Source of the DNA: Roseovarius sp. MMSF_3350
Lineage (GTDB): Bacteria; Pseudomonadota; Alphaproteobacteria; Rhodobacterales; Rhodobacteraceae
NCBI RefSeq assembly: GCF_030733425.1
Contig: NZ_JASHIZ010000013.1
Span: 62,001-126,000 of the forward strand
Direction: 5' to 3'
Length of the DNA: 64,000 nucleotides
Positions within the stretch are counted from its first letter, which is position 1; every line of letters begins with the position of its first letter. The translations under genes were made by a program, and so were the position numbers. Shown here one piece after another: positions 27,220-38,043 of this stretch. Below the pieces are notes generated by a model. The model made no database searches. It was not told the DNA's origin and worked only from the letters and a program-made list of their open reading frames with translations.

Positions 27220-28635
27220 ATGATCACACCAGTGCTTTTGTGCGGCGGCTCCGGGACGCGACTTTGGCCGCTCAGCCGAAAATCCTACCCCAAGCAGTTT
27301 GCGCCGATCTGGGGCCAGGAAACCCTTTTTCAACGAACAGCGCAGCGTCTGTCGGGGCCGGATTACGCCGCTCCTCTGGTGGTCACCGCCTCGGATTTCC
27401 GCTTCATCGTCGCGGAACAATTGCAGGGGGTCGGTATCGACCCTGGCACGATCATGCTCGAACCCGAGGGTCGCAACACCGCTCCGGCCATCCTTGCCGC
27501 CGCGCTTCTCGTGTCTCGAACCGATCCTGACGGCCTGATGCTCGTCGCGCCCTGCGATCACGCGTTCAACGACTCCGACGCATTTCGTGCCGCCGTGCAA
27601 GCCGGCCTCCCGGCCGCGCTCAAAGGTGATCTGGTCACCTTCGGCATCACACCCAGCTACGCCGAAACCGGCTACGGCTACCTCCGGCTCGCCGAGGAGC
27701 CGGACGGTACCAACCCCGTTGCACTCTCGCGCTTTGTCGAGAAACCCGACGCCGCCCGTGCGGCCGAGATGGTGGCGGACGGCCGTCACCTCTGGAACGG
27801 CGGAATCTTCCTGTTCCGCGCCAGCGATATCCTGGCCGCCTTCGCTGCCAGCGCACCGAACCTGTTAGAACCCGTCCGCGCGGCGCTTGAGGGCGCAATG
27901 CCCGACCTGGGCTTCCTGCGGCTTGCGCCCGAGCCCTGGGCGCGTGCCGAGGATATCTCGATCGACTTCGCGGTCATGGAACGGTCCGAGAACCTGTCGG
28001 TGGTGCCTCTTTCGCATGGCTGGTCGGATCTTGGCGGCTGGGACGCGATCTGGCGTGAAAGCGAAAAGGATGATCGCGGCGTTGCCACCAGTGGCCCCGC
28101 CACGGCGCTGGAATGCGAGAATACACTCCTGCGCTCCGAATCCGACCGGCTCGAACTGGTGGGAATCGGCCTCAAGGATATCGTGGCCGTCGCCATGCCC
28201 GATGCAGTTCTGGTGGCCCACGCCTCGCAGGCGCAGGAGGTGAAGAAAGCCGTCGACGCGCTCAAGAAGAAGTCCGCGGTGCAAGCAACGCAGTTTCCCA
28301 AGGACCACCGCCCCTGGGGCTGGTTCGAAAGCCTCGCCATCGGTGAACGCTTCCAGGTCAAGCGCATCCTCGTGCATCCCGGCGCGGCGCTCAGCCTGCA
28401 AAGCCACAACCACCGCTCCGAACACTGGGTCGTGGTTCAGGGCACGGCCAAGGTGACGATCGATGGCAACGAAGACCTGATCACCGAAAACCAGTCCGTC
28501 TACATCCCGCTTGGTGCGGTGCACCGGATGGAGAATCCCGGCAAGGTCCCGATGGTCCTCATCGAGGTCCAGACCGGCAGTTACCTGGGCGAAGATGACA
28601 TTATCCGGTACGAGGACGTATACGCCCGCTCATGA
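27220..28635 (+). CDS. manC: Mannose-1-phosphate guanylyltransferase / mannose-6-phosphate isomerase
   Basis: A bifunctional enzyme of 471 residues that makes GDP-mannose for exopolysaccharide or lipopolysaccharide. The nucleotidyltransferase half has LLCGGSGTRLWPLSRKSYPKQ and the catalytic-site RFVEKPD. The isomerase half (from about 350) is a cupin with RPWGWFESLAIGERFQVKRI and the metal-binding SLQSHNHRSEHWVVVQGTA. AAAAGGCAAGG precedes ATG 27220; longer in-frame starts would cross the sitA promoter region. The rhamnose genes follow after 123 bp, so one polysaccharide cluster is likely. Confidence 0.95.
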   Translation: MITPVLLCGGSGTRLWPLSRKSYPKQFAPIWGQETLFQRTAQRLSGPDYAAPLVVTASDFRFIVAEQLQGVGIDPGTIMLEPEGRNTAPAILAAALLVSRTDPDGLMLVAPCDHAFNDSDAFRAAVQAGLPAALKGDLVTFGITPSYAETGYGYLRLAEEPDGTNPVALSRFVEKPDAARAAEMVADGRHLWNGGIFLFRASDILAAFAASAPNLLEPVRAALEGAMPDLGFLRLAPEPWARAEDISIDFAVMERSENLSVVPLSHGWSDLGGWDAIWRESEKDDRGVATSGPATALECENTLLRSESDRLELVGIGLKDIVAVAMPDAVLVAHASQAQEVKKAVDALKKKSAVQATQFPKDHRPWGWFESLAIGERFQVKRILVHPGAALSLQSHNHRSEHWVVVQGTAKVTIDGNEDLITENQSVYIPLGAVHRMENPGKVPMVLIEVQTGSYLGEDDIIRYEDVYARS

Positions 28636-28758
28636 CCCAACCCGCTCGGGCGCAAGGCTTCTCCGGGCAGCGTCTGTCTTGTCTGGCTGCAAAGCGGGCC
28701 TCGTGACAAGGCCCCTGTCGGCTGATACTACCGGCGCGACGTCGACCGGAGACACCCT

Positions 28759-29325
28759 TTGAACATCACCGAAACTGCCTTACCGGGCGTATTGCTGCTC
28801 GAGCCACCCCGTTTCGGCGACGCGCGCGGATTCTTCAGTGAGAGCTGGAATCGCAAGACACTCGCGGCACACGACATTCGAATCGACTTTGTCCAGGACA
28901 ACCACTCGCTGTCGGCTCAGACCGATACGGTGCGCGGCCTGCATTTTCAGTCGCCCCCCCACGCTCAGGCCAAGCTGGTACGCTGCGGGCGCGGCCGGCT
29001 CTTCGATGTGGCCGTCGACATCCGCAAGGGCAGCCCCACCTACGGCCAGTGGGTCGGGTACGAGCTGAGTTTCGAGAACGGGCTTCAGCTTCTGGTGCCC
29101 GAGGGCTTTCTGCACGGGTTCGCCACCCGCGAGCCGGACACCGAGATCGTCTACAAATGCAGCGATTACTATGCGCCCGAATGCGATGGCGCGGTCCTGT
29201 TCGATGATCCCGATATCGGCATCGACTGGAACCTTTCCGGAGACGTGATCCTGTCCGACAAGGACGCGGCCGCGCCACGTCTGGCCGATTTCGACAGCCC
29301 CTTCCTCTGGGAGGGCCCTGAATGA
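28759..29325 (+). CDS. rfbC: dTDP-4-dehydrorhamnose 3,5-epimerase
   Basis: The third step of dTDP-L-rhamnose synthesis. A 188-residue cupin-fold dimer with family phrases [30 protein letters not shown] (base-region His) and [21 protein letters not shown]. It starts at a TTG or ATG-like position: the frame opens at TTG 28759, immediately before AACATC, with CGGAGA 11 bases upstream. It is the first rfb gene and overlaps rfbB by 4 bp. Confidence 0.95.
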   Translation: MNITETALPGVLLLEPPRFGDARGFFSESWNRKTLAAHDIRIDFVQDNHSLSAQTDTVRGLHFQSPPHAQAKLVRCGRGRLFDVAVDIRKGSPTYGQWVGYELSFENGLQLLVPEGFLHGFATREPDTEIVYKCSDYYAPECDGAVLFDDPDIGIDWNLSGDVILSDKDAAAPRLADFDSPFLWEGPE

Positions 29326-30365
29326 AGCTGCTCGTGACCGGCGGCGCCGGGTTCATCGGCTCGGCTGTGGTGCGCCTGGCCATCGCACGCGGGCACGCGG
29401 TGGTAAACCTCGATGCGCTGACCTATGCCGCGTGTCTGGAAAACGTGGCAACCGTCGCGTCCGACCCCGGCTACAGTTTTGTAAAGGCCGATATCCGCGA
29501 CCGGAAGGCGCTTGACCAGGCTCTGGCCGATCATCGGCCGGACGCCATCATGCATCTCGCCGCTGAATCCCATGTCGACCGCTCCATCGACGGTCCCGGC
29601 GCCTTCATCGACACCAACGTGATGGGCACGTACACCCTGCTGGAAGCCTGCCGCGCCTACTGGGAGGCTCGAGGCCGCCCCGAAACCTTCCGCTTCCACC
29701 ACATCTCGACGGACGAGGTCTTCGGCTCGCTGGGGCCTACCGGAAAGTTCACCGAAACCACGCCCTACGACCCGCGCTCGCCCTACTCGGCATCCAAAGC
29801 GGCCTCGGACCACCTCGTGCGCGCCTGGCACGAAACCTACGGGCTGCCGGTGGTGCTCACCAACTGCTCAAACAATTACGGACCCTACCATTTTCCGGAA
29901 AAACTGATCCCGGTGATCATCCTCAACGCGCTTGCGAGCCAGCCGCTGCCGATCTACGGCGACGGCTCCAACGTGCGCGACTGGCTCTATGTCGACGATC
30001 ACGCCGATGCCCTGCTGACCGTGCTGCAAAACGGCGCGGTGGGCGAAAGCTACAACATCGGCGGCGAGAACGAGCGCACGAACCTCGAACTGGTCCGCAC
30101 GCTCTGCGCCATTCTCGACAGCAAACGACCAAAGAAAAGCGGCTCCTATGCCGATCAGATCACCTTTGTGACCGACCGGCCCGGTCATGACGCGCGCTAT
30201 GCCATAGATTCCACCCGCATCAGGAAGGAACTGGGCTGGCGTCCTTCTGTTACGGTCGAAGAGGGGCTGGAACGGACCGTTCAATGGTATCTCGATAACG
30301 AAGCATGGTGGCGCGCGTTACAGGGCCGGCAGGGTGTCGGCGAACGCCTTGGGGTCGCGAAATGA
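29322..30365 (+). CDS. rfbB: dTDP-glucose 4,6-dehydratase
   Basis: Converts dTDP-glucose to dTDP-4-keto-6-deoxyglucose. A 347-residue short-chain dehydrogenase with [13 protein letters not shown] for [14 protein letters not shown] (substrate), [12 protein letters not shown] with the catalytic TDE triad, and the [15 protein letters not shown]xxxK motif. The ATG overlaps the rfbC stop by 4 bp. Confidence 0.97.
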   Translation: MKLLVTGGAGFIGSAVVRLAIARGHAVVNLDALTYAACLENVATVASDPGYSFVKADIRDRKALDQALADHRPDAIMHLAAESHVDRSIDGPGAFIDTNVMGTYTLLEACRAYWEARGRPETFRFHHISTDEVFGSLGPTGKFTETTPYDPRSPYSASKAASDHLVRAWHETYGLPVVLTNCSNNYGPYHFPEKLIPVIILNALASQPLPIYGDGSNVRDWLYVDDHADALLTVLQNGAVGESYNIGGENERTNLELVRTLCAILDSKRPKKSGSYADQITFVTDRPGHDARYAIDSTRIRKELGWRPSVTVEEGLERTVQWYLDNEAWWRALQGRQGVGERLGVAK

Positions 30366-30420
30366 ACGCGTTCCGCGGCCGGGCTGGATCTGCAATTTGC
30401 GACGCCATGAAACAGGACAC

Positions 30421-31311
30421 ATGAAGATTCTCGTATTTGGAACCAACGGCCAGGTCGCGACCGAACTGCGGCGCGCGGCCCCCGACGCGTTTTTCCTGGG
30501 TCGGGATCAGGCCGACCTCTCCGACCCGGACACCTGTAGCGCTGCGATCCTTGCGCATCGCCCGGACGTGATCATCAACGCCGCTGCCTATACCGCGGTC
30601 GACCGCGCCGAGGAAGAAGAGGCATTGGCGCGCACGGTCAACGGCGCCTCCCCGCGCCGCATGGCCGAGGCGGCGGCCCAGCTGGGTGTCCCCTTCGTGC
30701 ACATCTCGACCGACTATGTTTTCGACGGCTCCGGCAAGCGCCCCTGGTCGCCGTCGGACACGCCCGCTCCGCAAAACGCCTATGGCCGCACCAAGCTGGC
30801 GGGCGAGGATGCGGTGCGCGCCGTCGGCGGCATCCACGCCATCCTGCGCACATCGTGGGTGGTGTCCGCGCACGGGTCGAACTTCGTCAAGACGATGCTC
30901 CGCCTGGGGGCCGAGCGCGAGGCGCTGACCATCGTTGCAGACCAGGTCGGCGGGCCAACCCCCGCACGCGATATCGCCGGCGCTTGCCTTCGCATCGCAC
31001 ACGTGTTGCGCACCGATCCGTCGGCCTCCGGCACCTATCACTTCTCCGGTGCGCCGGATGTCAGCTGGGCCGAATTCGCCCGTGCGATCTTTGAGACCGC
31101 TGGACTTGATTGCAAAGTGACTGACATCCCGACCACCGACTATCCCACGCCCGCCGCCCGGCCATTGAATTCCCGGCTCGATTGCAGCACAACCAAGGAC
31201 GCATTCGATCTGCCCCGCCCCGACTGGCGTACCGGGTTGCAGGATATCCTGAAAACCCTCATGGAGGCCCGAGATGTGCGCAATGCAGGACACGAACGTG
31301 ACGACACGTAA
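30421..31311 (+). CDS. rfbD: dTDP-4-dehydrorhamnose reductase
   Basis: The last step of dTDP-L-rhamnose synthesis, 296 residues. The start ILVFGTNGQVATELRRA is the NADPH-binding loop of RmlD, INAAAYTAVDRAEEEE is the family signature, and YGRTKLAGE carries the catalytic YxxxK. ATG 30421 is set by the N-terminal strand; the preceding 55 bp carry no gene. Its 3' end overlaps rfbA by 38 bp, an unusually long coding overlap for such a pair. Confidence 0.95.
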   Translation: MKILVFGTNGQVATELRRAAPDAFFLGRDQADLSDPDTCSAAILAHRPDVIINAAAYTAVDRAEEEEALARTVNGASPRRMAEAAAQLGVPFVHISTDYVFDGSGKRPWSPSDTPAPQNAYGRTKLAGEDAVRAVGGIHAILRTSWVVSAHGSNFVKTMLRLGAEREALTIVADQVGGPTPARDIAGACLRIAHVLRTDPSASGTYHFSGAPDVSWAEFARAIFETAGLDCKVTDIPTTDYPTPAARPLNSRLDCSTTKDAFDLPRPDWRTGLQDILKTLMEARDVRNAGHERDDT

Positions 31312-32167
31312 AGGCATCATCCTCGCCGGCGGCTCCGGTACGCGGCTTCTCCCCATCACGATGGGGGTCTCGAAACAGCTGCTGCCGGTCTACGACAAAC
31401 CGATGATCTATTACCCGCTTTCGGTGCTGATGCTGGCCGGCATCCGCGAGATTGCGGTGATCACCACCCCCGAAGACAAGGCCCAGTTCCAGCGCACGCT
31501 GGGCGACGGCGCTCAATGGGGTCTTGCTCTGACCTATATCGAGCAACCCTCGCCGGACGGGCTTGCCCAGGCCTATGTCCTGTCCGAAAATTTCCTCGAC
31601 GGCGCGCCCTCGGCAATGGTGCTGGGCGACAACATCTTTTTCGGCCACGGTCTGCCCGATCAACTGGCCGAGGCCAGCGCGCAGGAAACCGGCGGCACCG
31701 TCTTCGGGTACCGCGTCGCCGATCCCGAACGGTACGGTGTGGTCGATTTCGCCCCCGACGGCACGGTAAAGACCATCATCGAAAAGCCCGCCAGGCCTCC
31801 CTCGAACTATGCCATCACCGGCCTGTATTTCCTTGACGGCACCGCGCCGGAACGCGCGGCCCGGGTAAAACCGTCCGAACGCGGCGAACTGGAAATCACC
31901 TCGCTTCTGGACATGTATCTCGCCGAGGGTCTGCTGAACGTTCAGCAAATGGGCCGCGGCTATGCCTGGCTCGACACCGGAACCTACGGCTCGCTTCTTG
32001 ATGCGGGCAACTTCGTGCGCACGTTGTCCGAACGGCAGGGCCAGCAGGTCGGTTGTCCCGAAGAAATCGCCTTTGAAAAAGGCTGGATCAGCAAGGGCCA
32101 GCTTGCAGCCCGCGCCAGGCTTTTCAAAAAGACCACCTACGGCACCTACCTCAGAAGACTGGTGTAG
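31274..32167 (+). CDS. rfbA: Glucose-1-phosphate thymidylyltransferase
   Basis: The first step of dTDP-L-rhamnose synthesis and usually its feedback control point, 297 residues. ILAGGSGTRLLPITMGVSKQL is the nucleotide site, YDKPMIYYPLSVLMLAGI follows it, and IIEKPARPPSNYAITGLYF is the sugar site. GGAGG lies 6 bases before ATG 31274, inside the rfbD coding sequence, which decides the start over the ATG at 31283. It ends the manC-rfbCBDA cluster. A T-run-bearing hairpin just downstream belongs to the opposite strand. Confidence 0.96.
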   Translation: MCAMQDTNVTTRKGIILAGGSGTRLLPITMGVSKQLLPVYDKPMIYYPLSVLMLAGIREIAVITTPEDKAQFQRTLGDGAQWGLALTYIEQPSPDGLAQAYVLSENFLDGAPSAMVLGDNIFFGHGLPDQLAEASAQETGGTVFGYRVADPERYGVVDFAPDGTVKTIIEKPARPPSNYAITGLYFLDGTAPERAARVKPSERGELEITSLLDMYLAEGLLNVQQMGRGYAWLDTGTYGSLLDAGNFVRTLSERQGQQVGCPEEIAFEKGWISKGQLAARARLFKKTTYGTYLRRLV

Positions 32168-32174
32168 GCTCGCA

Positions 32175-32206
32175 CAAAAAAAGCCCCCGCCGTCAGGGGC
32201 GGGGGC
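32175..32206 (-). terminator. Terminator of ccrM (minus strand)
   Basis: A perfect 9-bp stem GCCCCCGCC / GGCGGGGGC with a six-base loop. On the minus strand it runs into a seven- to eight-base T-run (plus-strand A-run 32175-32182). It stands 60 bp after the ccrM stop and points away from rfbA. Confidence 0.85.
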
Positions 32207-32267
32207 AAGGTGAGTGCCGTGTGTCAGGCCACAGGCACCGGCGGTGTTCTTGAATTCTGGGAAACTT

Positions 32268-33474
<1,207 letters not shown>

Positions 33475-33476
<2 letters not shown>

Positions 33477-34119
33477 AGTCGGTTATGTTTTTCTCTTGAT
33501 ACAATATATTGTGGACCGGTCGGAACGAACGTCTATGGTGTGGGGTCACACCAAGATTTTGCAAAGCCGCCATGTGGCTTTTTGATCCATAGCCCACGTT
33601 GGTCTCCCAGCCATAGCCGGGATACTGTTGCGCCAAATCCCACATGATGCGGTCGCGCCTTGTTTTGGCCACAATCGAGGCCGCCGAAATCGACAGGCAG
33701 AGCGCGTCGCCCTTGATGATCGCGCGCCCTTCGCACGGCATCTCGCGCGGCAGAAGGTGGCCATCGACCAGCGCCAGGCAGGGCGGGCGCGACAGCCCCG
33801 CCAGCGCCCGCGTCATCGCCAGTTGCGCCGCCCGCAGGATGTTGATCTCGTCGATCTCCTCGACGCTGGCATGTCCCACCGACACCTCTGCCACCTCCAG
33901 GATCGCATCGTGCAGCGCCGCGCGCCGCTTCGCCGTCAGCATCTTGGAATCGTTCAACCCGTCGGGAATGCGCCCCGGCGCCAGAATCACCGCCGCCGCC
34001 GTCACCGGCCCGGCCAGAGGGCCGCGCCCGGCCTCGTCCACCCCGGCCACGTGCAACGCGCCAGCGGCCAGCGCTTCGGTCTCGAACTGAAAATGGGGCC
34101 CATGCACGGTCATGCTCAT
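33475..34119 (-). CDS. rnhB: Ribonuclease HII
   Basis: Removes ribonucleotides from DNA and RNA primers. 214 residues with the RNase HII metal motif GVDEAGRGPLAGPV (Asp28-Glu29), then LNDSKMLTAKRR and the third acid region LVDGHLLP. It starts at ATG 34119, or at a second ATG two codons on. It lies upstream of ccrM in the same direction; the 94-bp gap holds the ccrM promoter, which reaches into the last codons of rnhB. Confidence 0.95.
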
Positions 34120-34223
34120 GGACCCCTAGTAATAGCGTTCTCATGGAAGGAAAAGAAGGGAGGCGCCCGAAGGATGCATTGAACCGCGCGCCCCCCTTCA
34201 CTGCTCGACCGGTCCTCGCGGCC

Positions 34224-34754
34224 TTATTTCCGGTATTTGTCGCTTCTGCGGTCGTAAAACCCGTAACGCTCGAGACAGTGGCTGTCGTAAACCACGTCAC
34301 GCCGGCCGTGCCCGCGTGTCTCCACGGCGCAGCGATGCGGCAGCGCGTTGAACCGCGGATAGTTGTTCAGCAGGCAATGCCGCCCATACCCGCGCAGCAC
34401 GCCGCCCCGGACCTGCACATCGCGGCGGCACTGCTGCGGCAGGGCAAAATGCTGGCCGTGACGGCCCCGATGGGAATAGCCATCATGCCCGCGCCGGTGA
34501 CCGCGCTTGTCGTACCGGTCATGCCCGCGGCGATGGCCGTTGTAGAACCGCGGCCCGTGTCCGCCGTGATGGCGCGTCACTGCGCGGTCGTCGCGGCGCT
34601 GGTCGGCGATGGCCGCACCGATCAGCCCCAGGGCGACCGCCCCGGCGACCCATTTGGCGACATCCCTGTCGGTGGCCTGCGCCGGTGCCGATGTCATCCC
34701 GGTCACGGCCAGCGCCGCGGCCAGTATCAGCGATATGAACTTGCGATGTGTCAT
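34224..34754 (-). CDS. Secreted histidine/arginine-rich protein of unknown function
   Basis: I do not recognise a family. 176 residues beginning with a signal peptide (FISLILAAALAVTGMTSAPA, cleaved near AQA), a short hydrophobic stretch VAGAVALGLIGAAIA that might anchor it, then a region very rich in His, Arg and Gly (RGHDRYDKRGHRRGHDGYSH). The C-terminal third has four cysteines, perhaps two disulfides. The His clusters could bind metal ions, but that is a guess. AAAGGA precedes ATG 34754. It is divergent from the next small secreted protein gene. Confidence 0.65.
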   Translation of the reverse strand: MTHRKFISLILAAALAVTGMTSAPAQATDRDVAKWVAGAVALGLIGAAIADQRRDDRAVTRHHGGHGPRFYNGHRRGHDRYDKRGHRRGHDGYSHRGRHGQHFALPQQCRRDVQVRGGVLRGYGRHCLLNNYPRFNALPHRCAVETRGHGRRDVVYDSHCLERYGFYDRRSDKYRK

Positions 34755-34965
34755 GTCAGGTCCTTTCTTTATGTTGAGCCTGGATCGGTCCCCGACACCG
34801 GAAACGACGTCACCGTGCCGGCCCGGCTCAGGCGATGCACCAAGGATGGGTCCACCCCGCCAGGACAGGCAATATCGCCCGCCTGTTATCCGATAACACG
34901 GCGCAGAAGGCCGTTTCCGCCGACCGGATATTGAATAGCGGCGGGGATACGCGCATCTTGGCGCA

Positions 34966-35208
34966 ATGAAACGCACACTCCTCCCCCTCGTCGTGACGCT
35001 CGGCCTGGCCGCCGCCACGACCGGCGCCGCCCAGGCCGCCTGCTATGCCGAGTACAAGGCCAAGCGCGACACCCCGTTCGAACTGATCTACGAGGTCGCG
35101 CAGGTCAGCGGGCCCTGCACCGTCGCCAACGCCACCGCCGAGTTGAGCGCCCGCCTTGCCAGCCAGGGCCTGACCTTGCTCAAGGTCCTCTCGGTCCGCG
35201 AAGGCTAG
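34966..35208 (+). CDS. Small secreted protein of unknown function
   Basis: 80 residues. The first 25 form a signal peptide ending AAQAA; the mature part has two cysteines (CYAEY and GPCTV), likely a disulfide, and ends in LTLLKVLSVREG. No known domain is visible. Composition and codon use match the neighbourhood. It ends 18 bp before the membrane-anchored winged-helix gene, so the two may be co-transcribed. Confidence 0.6.
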   Translation: MKRTLLPLVVTLGLAAATTGAAQAACYAEYKAKRDTPFELIYEVAQVSGPCTVANATAELSARLASQGLTLLKVLSVREG

Positions 35209-35226
35209 GGCAGGAGACCGGGGCAC

Positions 35227-35931
35227 GTGCAGGATTTCGAGACCTCCATCACCGACACCCGCCGGTCCGGCAACCGGATCGTGGTCTTCGGCGTCGTGGC
35301 CATCGTCACGATCCTTGTCGCCGCCGCCGTCTTGCTGGTGCTCACCCTGCCCGACGCCAACGCCTTCAACGACAAGGTCGCCCGGATCTTCGCCGAGAAC
35401 GATGCGCTCACATCGGATGCCGAGATCAAGCTGCTGGAGATCCTCGCCCTCTCCGGCACCGCCTTCTCGGAAACGCTGGGCAGCTACCGGATGCTGATCC
35501 TCGTGCTGCTGATCTTCGCCACAGCCCTCCTGGTGGCGGCGTTGGTGTTCCTTGTGATGCTCGTCGGCATGAACCGCCGACTCGCGCAGATCGAACATTC
35601 CGGCATACAGGTCAGTTCGCTTCTGATCAGCCGCGAGGAAAACGCCGTCTATCTCAACAACATGGGCTTCAAGCTCACCGACGCGGCGATGGAAACCCTC
35701 GCCGTTCTGGCCGAGGCGCGGATGGACGACGACGTGCTCTCGGGCGCCGAGATCGAGGCGGTGATCTCCGGCCGCTCCGCCGAAGATTGCGAAGAGGCCG
35801 CGGGCGCGACCCGCATCAAGCGCCTGCGCGACACGCTGGGCAACCAGATGGTCTCGGAACTGCTGGTCAAGAACATCGCCCGCCGCGGCTACATGCTCGC
35901 GATCGACAAGAACGTCATCCGCGTGATCTGA
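35227..35931 (+). CDS. Membrane protein with C-terminal winged-helix (OmpR/PhoB-like) domain
   Basis: 234 residues starting at GTG 35227, with GCAGGAG upstream. Two transmembrane helices (about 17-41 and 89-114) bracket a 47-residue segment that would face the periplasm. The cytoplasmic tail (135-234) has the pattern of an OmpR/PhoB-type winged helix: LTDAAMETLAVLAEA, then TRIKRLRDTLG as recognition helix and NIARRGYMLAI as wing, the last close to the usual GRGYRL. It may therefore be a membrane-tethered DNA-binding regulator, the reverse order of CadC/ToxR. The fit is by eye only. Confidence 0.6.
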   Translation: MQDFETSITDTRRSGNRIVVFGVVAIVTILVAAAVLLVLTLPDANAFNDKVARIFAENDALTSDAEIKLLEILALSGTAFSETLGSYRMLILVLLIFATALLVAALVFLVMLVGMNRRLAQIEHSGIQVSSLLISREENAVYLNNMGFKLTDAAMETLAVLAEARMDDDVLSGAEIEAVISGRSAEDCEEAAGATRIKRLRDTLGNQMVSELLVKNIARRGYMLAIDKNVIRVI

Positions 35932-36093
35932 CCACCCCGCTTCTTTCGCCACCCCGAACACCCCGCGCGGCGCCCCGGCCGAACCCGCGCGCGACGCCTT
36001 CGGGCGCGCGCCACCGGGCGTTGTGGAACTCCCGCCCTTCCCTCGCGTTAGGATATTCAATAGCAACAAAAAAACGTCCAGGGGGACAGTCAT

Positions 36094-37704
36094 ATGGATA
36101 CGTGGGTTGACCGGCTGGGCCTGAAGACCGATCCGGTGATTTTCTTCGTATCCGCGATCTTCACCCTCGTTTTCGTTCTTGCGCTGGTCATCGCTCCCGA
36201 ACCCATCGGCAATGCCTTCGCCGGCGGACGCGCCTGGATCGTCTCTAACCTCGGCTGGTTCTTCATTCTCGGAGTGAACCTCTGGCTTGGCTTCCTCGTG
36301 TGGACCGCCATGAGCCGTCACGGTCATATCCGCCTCGGCCCGCGCGGTTCGCGCCCCGATTATACCAACCTTTCATGGTTCACGATGCTCTTCGCCGGCG
36401 GCATCGGCACCGTTTTGATGTTCTGGGGCGTCGCCGAACCCATGAGCCATTTCGCCACGCCGCCGCTGCCGGGGGTCGAGCCCTATTCCGAAGAAGCAGC
36501 TCAGGACGCGATATCCATCGCGATCTATCACCTCGGACTGCACACCTGGACGATCTTCACCCTTCCCGGCCTCGCTTTCGCCTATTTCATCAACCGCTAC
36601 GACCTGCCCGTGCGTGTCAGTTCGGTCTTCTATCCCCTGCTCAAGGACCGGATCTATGGCCCATGGGGCAAGGCGATCGACATCGCCGCCGTTCTGGGCA
36701 CGCTGTTCGGCGTCGCGGTCTCACTGGGCCTCGGTTCGTCGCAGATCGCCGCCGGTCTAGAGGCTCTGTTCGGCTGGGAAGACGGCGTCATGCTCAAGGT
36801 CGTGATCCTCGCGACACTCACGGCGGTCGCCGTGGGCTCCATCGTCGCGGGCCTCGACAAGGGCGTAAAGCTTCTGTCCAACATCAACATCGGCATGGCC
36901 GTGGGCCTGATGATCTTCGTTCTGATCTGCGGCTCGACGCTCTTTTTGCTGCGCGGCATGGTCGAAACCGTCGGCCTCTACCTTGGCAATCTGCCGCGCC
37001 TCGCGTTCTGGAACGACATGCTGTCCGAGATCGGCCCCGAATCCGACGGCTGGGGCTGGCAGGGCAGCTGGACCGTCTTCTACTGGGCCTGGACGGTAAC
37101 ATGGTCGCCCTTCATCGGCCTTTTCGTCGCCCGCATCTCGCGCGGGCGCACGATCCGCGAATTCGTCTTCGGCGTTCTTCTGGCGCCCTCGCTGTTCACG
37201 CTGGTCTGGTTCTCGATCTTCGGCTGGCAAGCGATGGAGATCGACGGCATCGGCGCCGCCGCCCGCGACGCCCTGGGCGCGCAGGCCGGCGTATTGAGCG
37301 ATGCAGTGGCCGAGTCCGTGCCGCTCGCCATGTTCGCCTTCTTCGAGAACTTCCCCTTTGCCGACCTCGTTCAGGGCATCGCCGTGGTGGTGGTGGCGAT
37401 CTTCTTCGCCACCTCGTCGGACTCCGCCTCGCTGGTCGTGGACATGCTCTGCACCGGCTCGCCAGAGCCCGGACCGACAAGGCAGCGCGTCTTCTGGGGC
37501 GTGTCCGAAGGGCTGGTGGCCGCGATGCTGATCGTGCTCGCGGGCGACGCCGGGCTCACAGCTCTGCAACAGGTCATCACCGTTGTTGGCCTGCCGATCT
37601 TCTGCCTCGTGTTTCTGATGATACCCGCGCTGATCCTCGGCTTCCGCAACGAGGAAATCGACCATATCTCGATCGGCAAACGCCCGGGATTGTCCAAATT
37701 CTGA
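36094..37704 (+). CDS. BCCT-family betaine/choline/carnitine transporter
   Basis: An inner-membrane sodium- or proton-coupled uptake system for compatible solutes, 536 residues, twelve helices. Family landmarks are the glycine-rich hinge MLFAGGIGTVLMFWGVAEP and the tryptophan-rich substrate region FYWAWTVTWSPFIGLFVARI, followed by SRGRTIREFV. The last residues form a short cytoplasmic tail. GGGGGACAG precedes the ATG. The substrate (glycine betaine, DMSP, choline or carnitine) cannot be read from these motifs. It is monocistronic and stands just left of the tRNA-Arg island. Confidence 0.95.
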   Translation: MDTWVDRLGLKTDPVIFFVSAIFTLVFVLALVIAPEPIGNAFAGGRAWIVSNLGWFFILGVNLWLGFLVWTAMSRHGHIRLGPRGSRPDYTNLSWFTMLFAGGIGTVLMFWGVAEPMSHFATPPLPGVEPYSEEAAQDAISIAIYHLGLHTWTIFTLPGLAFAYFINRYDLPVRVSSVFYPLLKDRIYGPWGKAIDIAAVLGTLFGVAVSLGLGSSQIAAGLEALFGWEDGVMLKVVILATLTAVAVGSIVAGLDKGVKLLSNINIGMAVGLMIFVLICGSTLFLLRGMVETVGLYLGNLPRLAFWNDMLSEIGPESDGWGWQGSWTVFYWAWTVTWSPFIGLFVARISRGRTIREFVFGVLLAPSLFTLVWFSIFGWQAMEIDGIGAAARDALGAQAGVLSDAVAESVPLAMFAFFENFPFADLVQGIAVVVVAIFFATSSDSASLVVDMLCTGSPEPGPTRQRVFWGVSEGLVAAMLIVLAGDAGLTALQQVITVVGLPIFCLVFLMIPALILGFRNEEIDHISIGKRPGLSKF

Positions 37705-37857
37705 CGCATGCACCGGTCCGCATCCCATGTCGTTCGGCTTCAGATTTTCCGATAGAGCGGCGAAAAATCTTTTAGCCGTGAAGGCAACGTTTCCTGACGC
37801 ACCGGCAGGCCGATCGCACGACGAATCCCATCCAGGGCCCGACATTTCGGGGCAAAG

Positions 37858-37904
37858 GCTGGCGACCCCGGCAGGATTCGAACCTGCAACCTGCCCCTTA
37901 GGAG
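37858..37904. repeat. attL: 47-bp copy of the tRNA-Arg 3' end (left island boundary)
   Basis: These 47 bp are identical to 39967-40013 inside and just past the intact tRNA-Arg(CCT) gene. The copy runs from beyond the CCA end through the T-arm to the anticodon loop and then diverges, so it is not a functional tRNA. This is the classic trace of site-specific integration into a tRNA gene. The base composition falls sharply to AT-rich just to its right. Confidence 0.9.
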
Positions 37905-37965
37905 CGGAATAGGATGGTTATTTTTTATATTTAATTACAATATTTTAAAGGAATATCGGATTCAT

Positions 37966-37983
37966 GTGCGCGGAAATTGCGCG
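37966..37983. repeat. Left copy of the island end motif
   Basis: GTGCGCGGAAATTGCGCG, matching 16 of 18 bases with the right-end copy at 39837-39854 in the same orientation. It stands 62 bp inside the left att repeat. Direct repeats in this position often bind integrase or excisionase. Confidence 0.45.
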
Positions 37984-38043
37984 CCCGCGAATAGGTAAGA
38001 GGCTTACTCAATTAGCTTGGAACACTGGGTTCATATCCGTTGG

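Noticed and set aside
32175..32206. A terminator for rfbA
   Set aside because: The T-run is on the minus strand; the plus strand after the stem is AAGGTGAG, so it serves ccrM.
37858..37904. A second tRNA gene
   Set aside because: Only the 3' portion of tRNA-Arg is present; the acceptor 5' strand, D-arm and half of the anticodon stem are missing.
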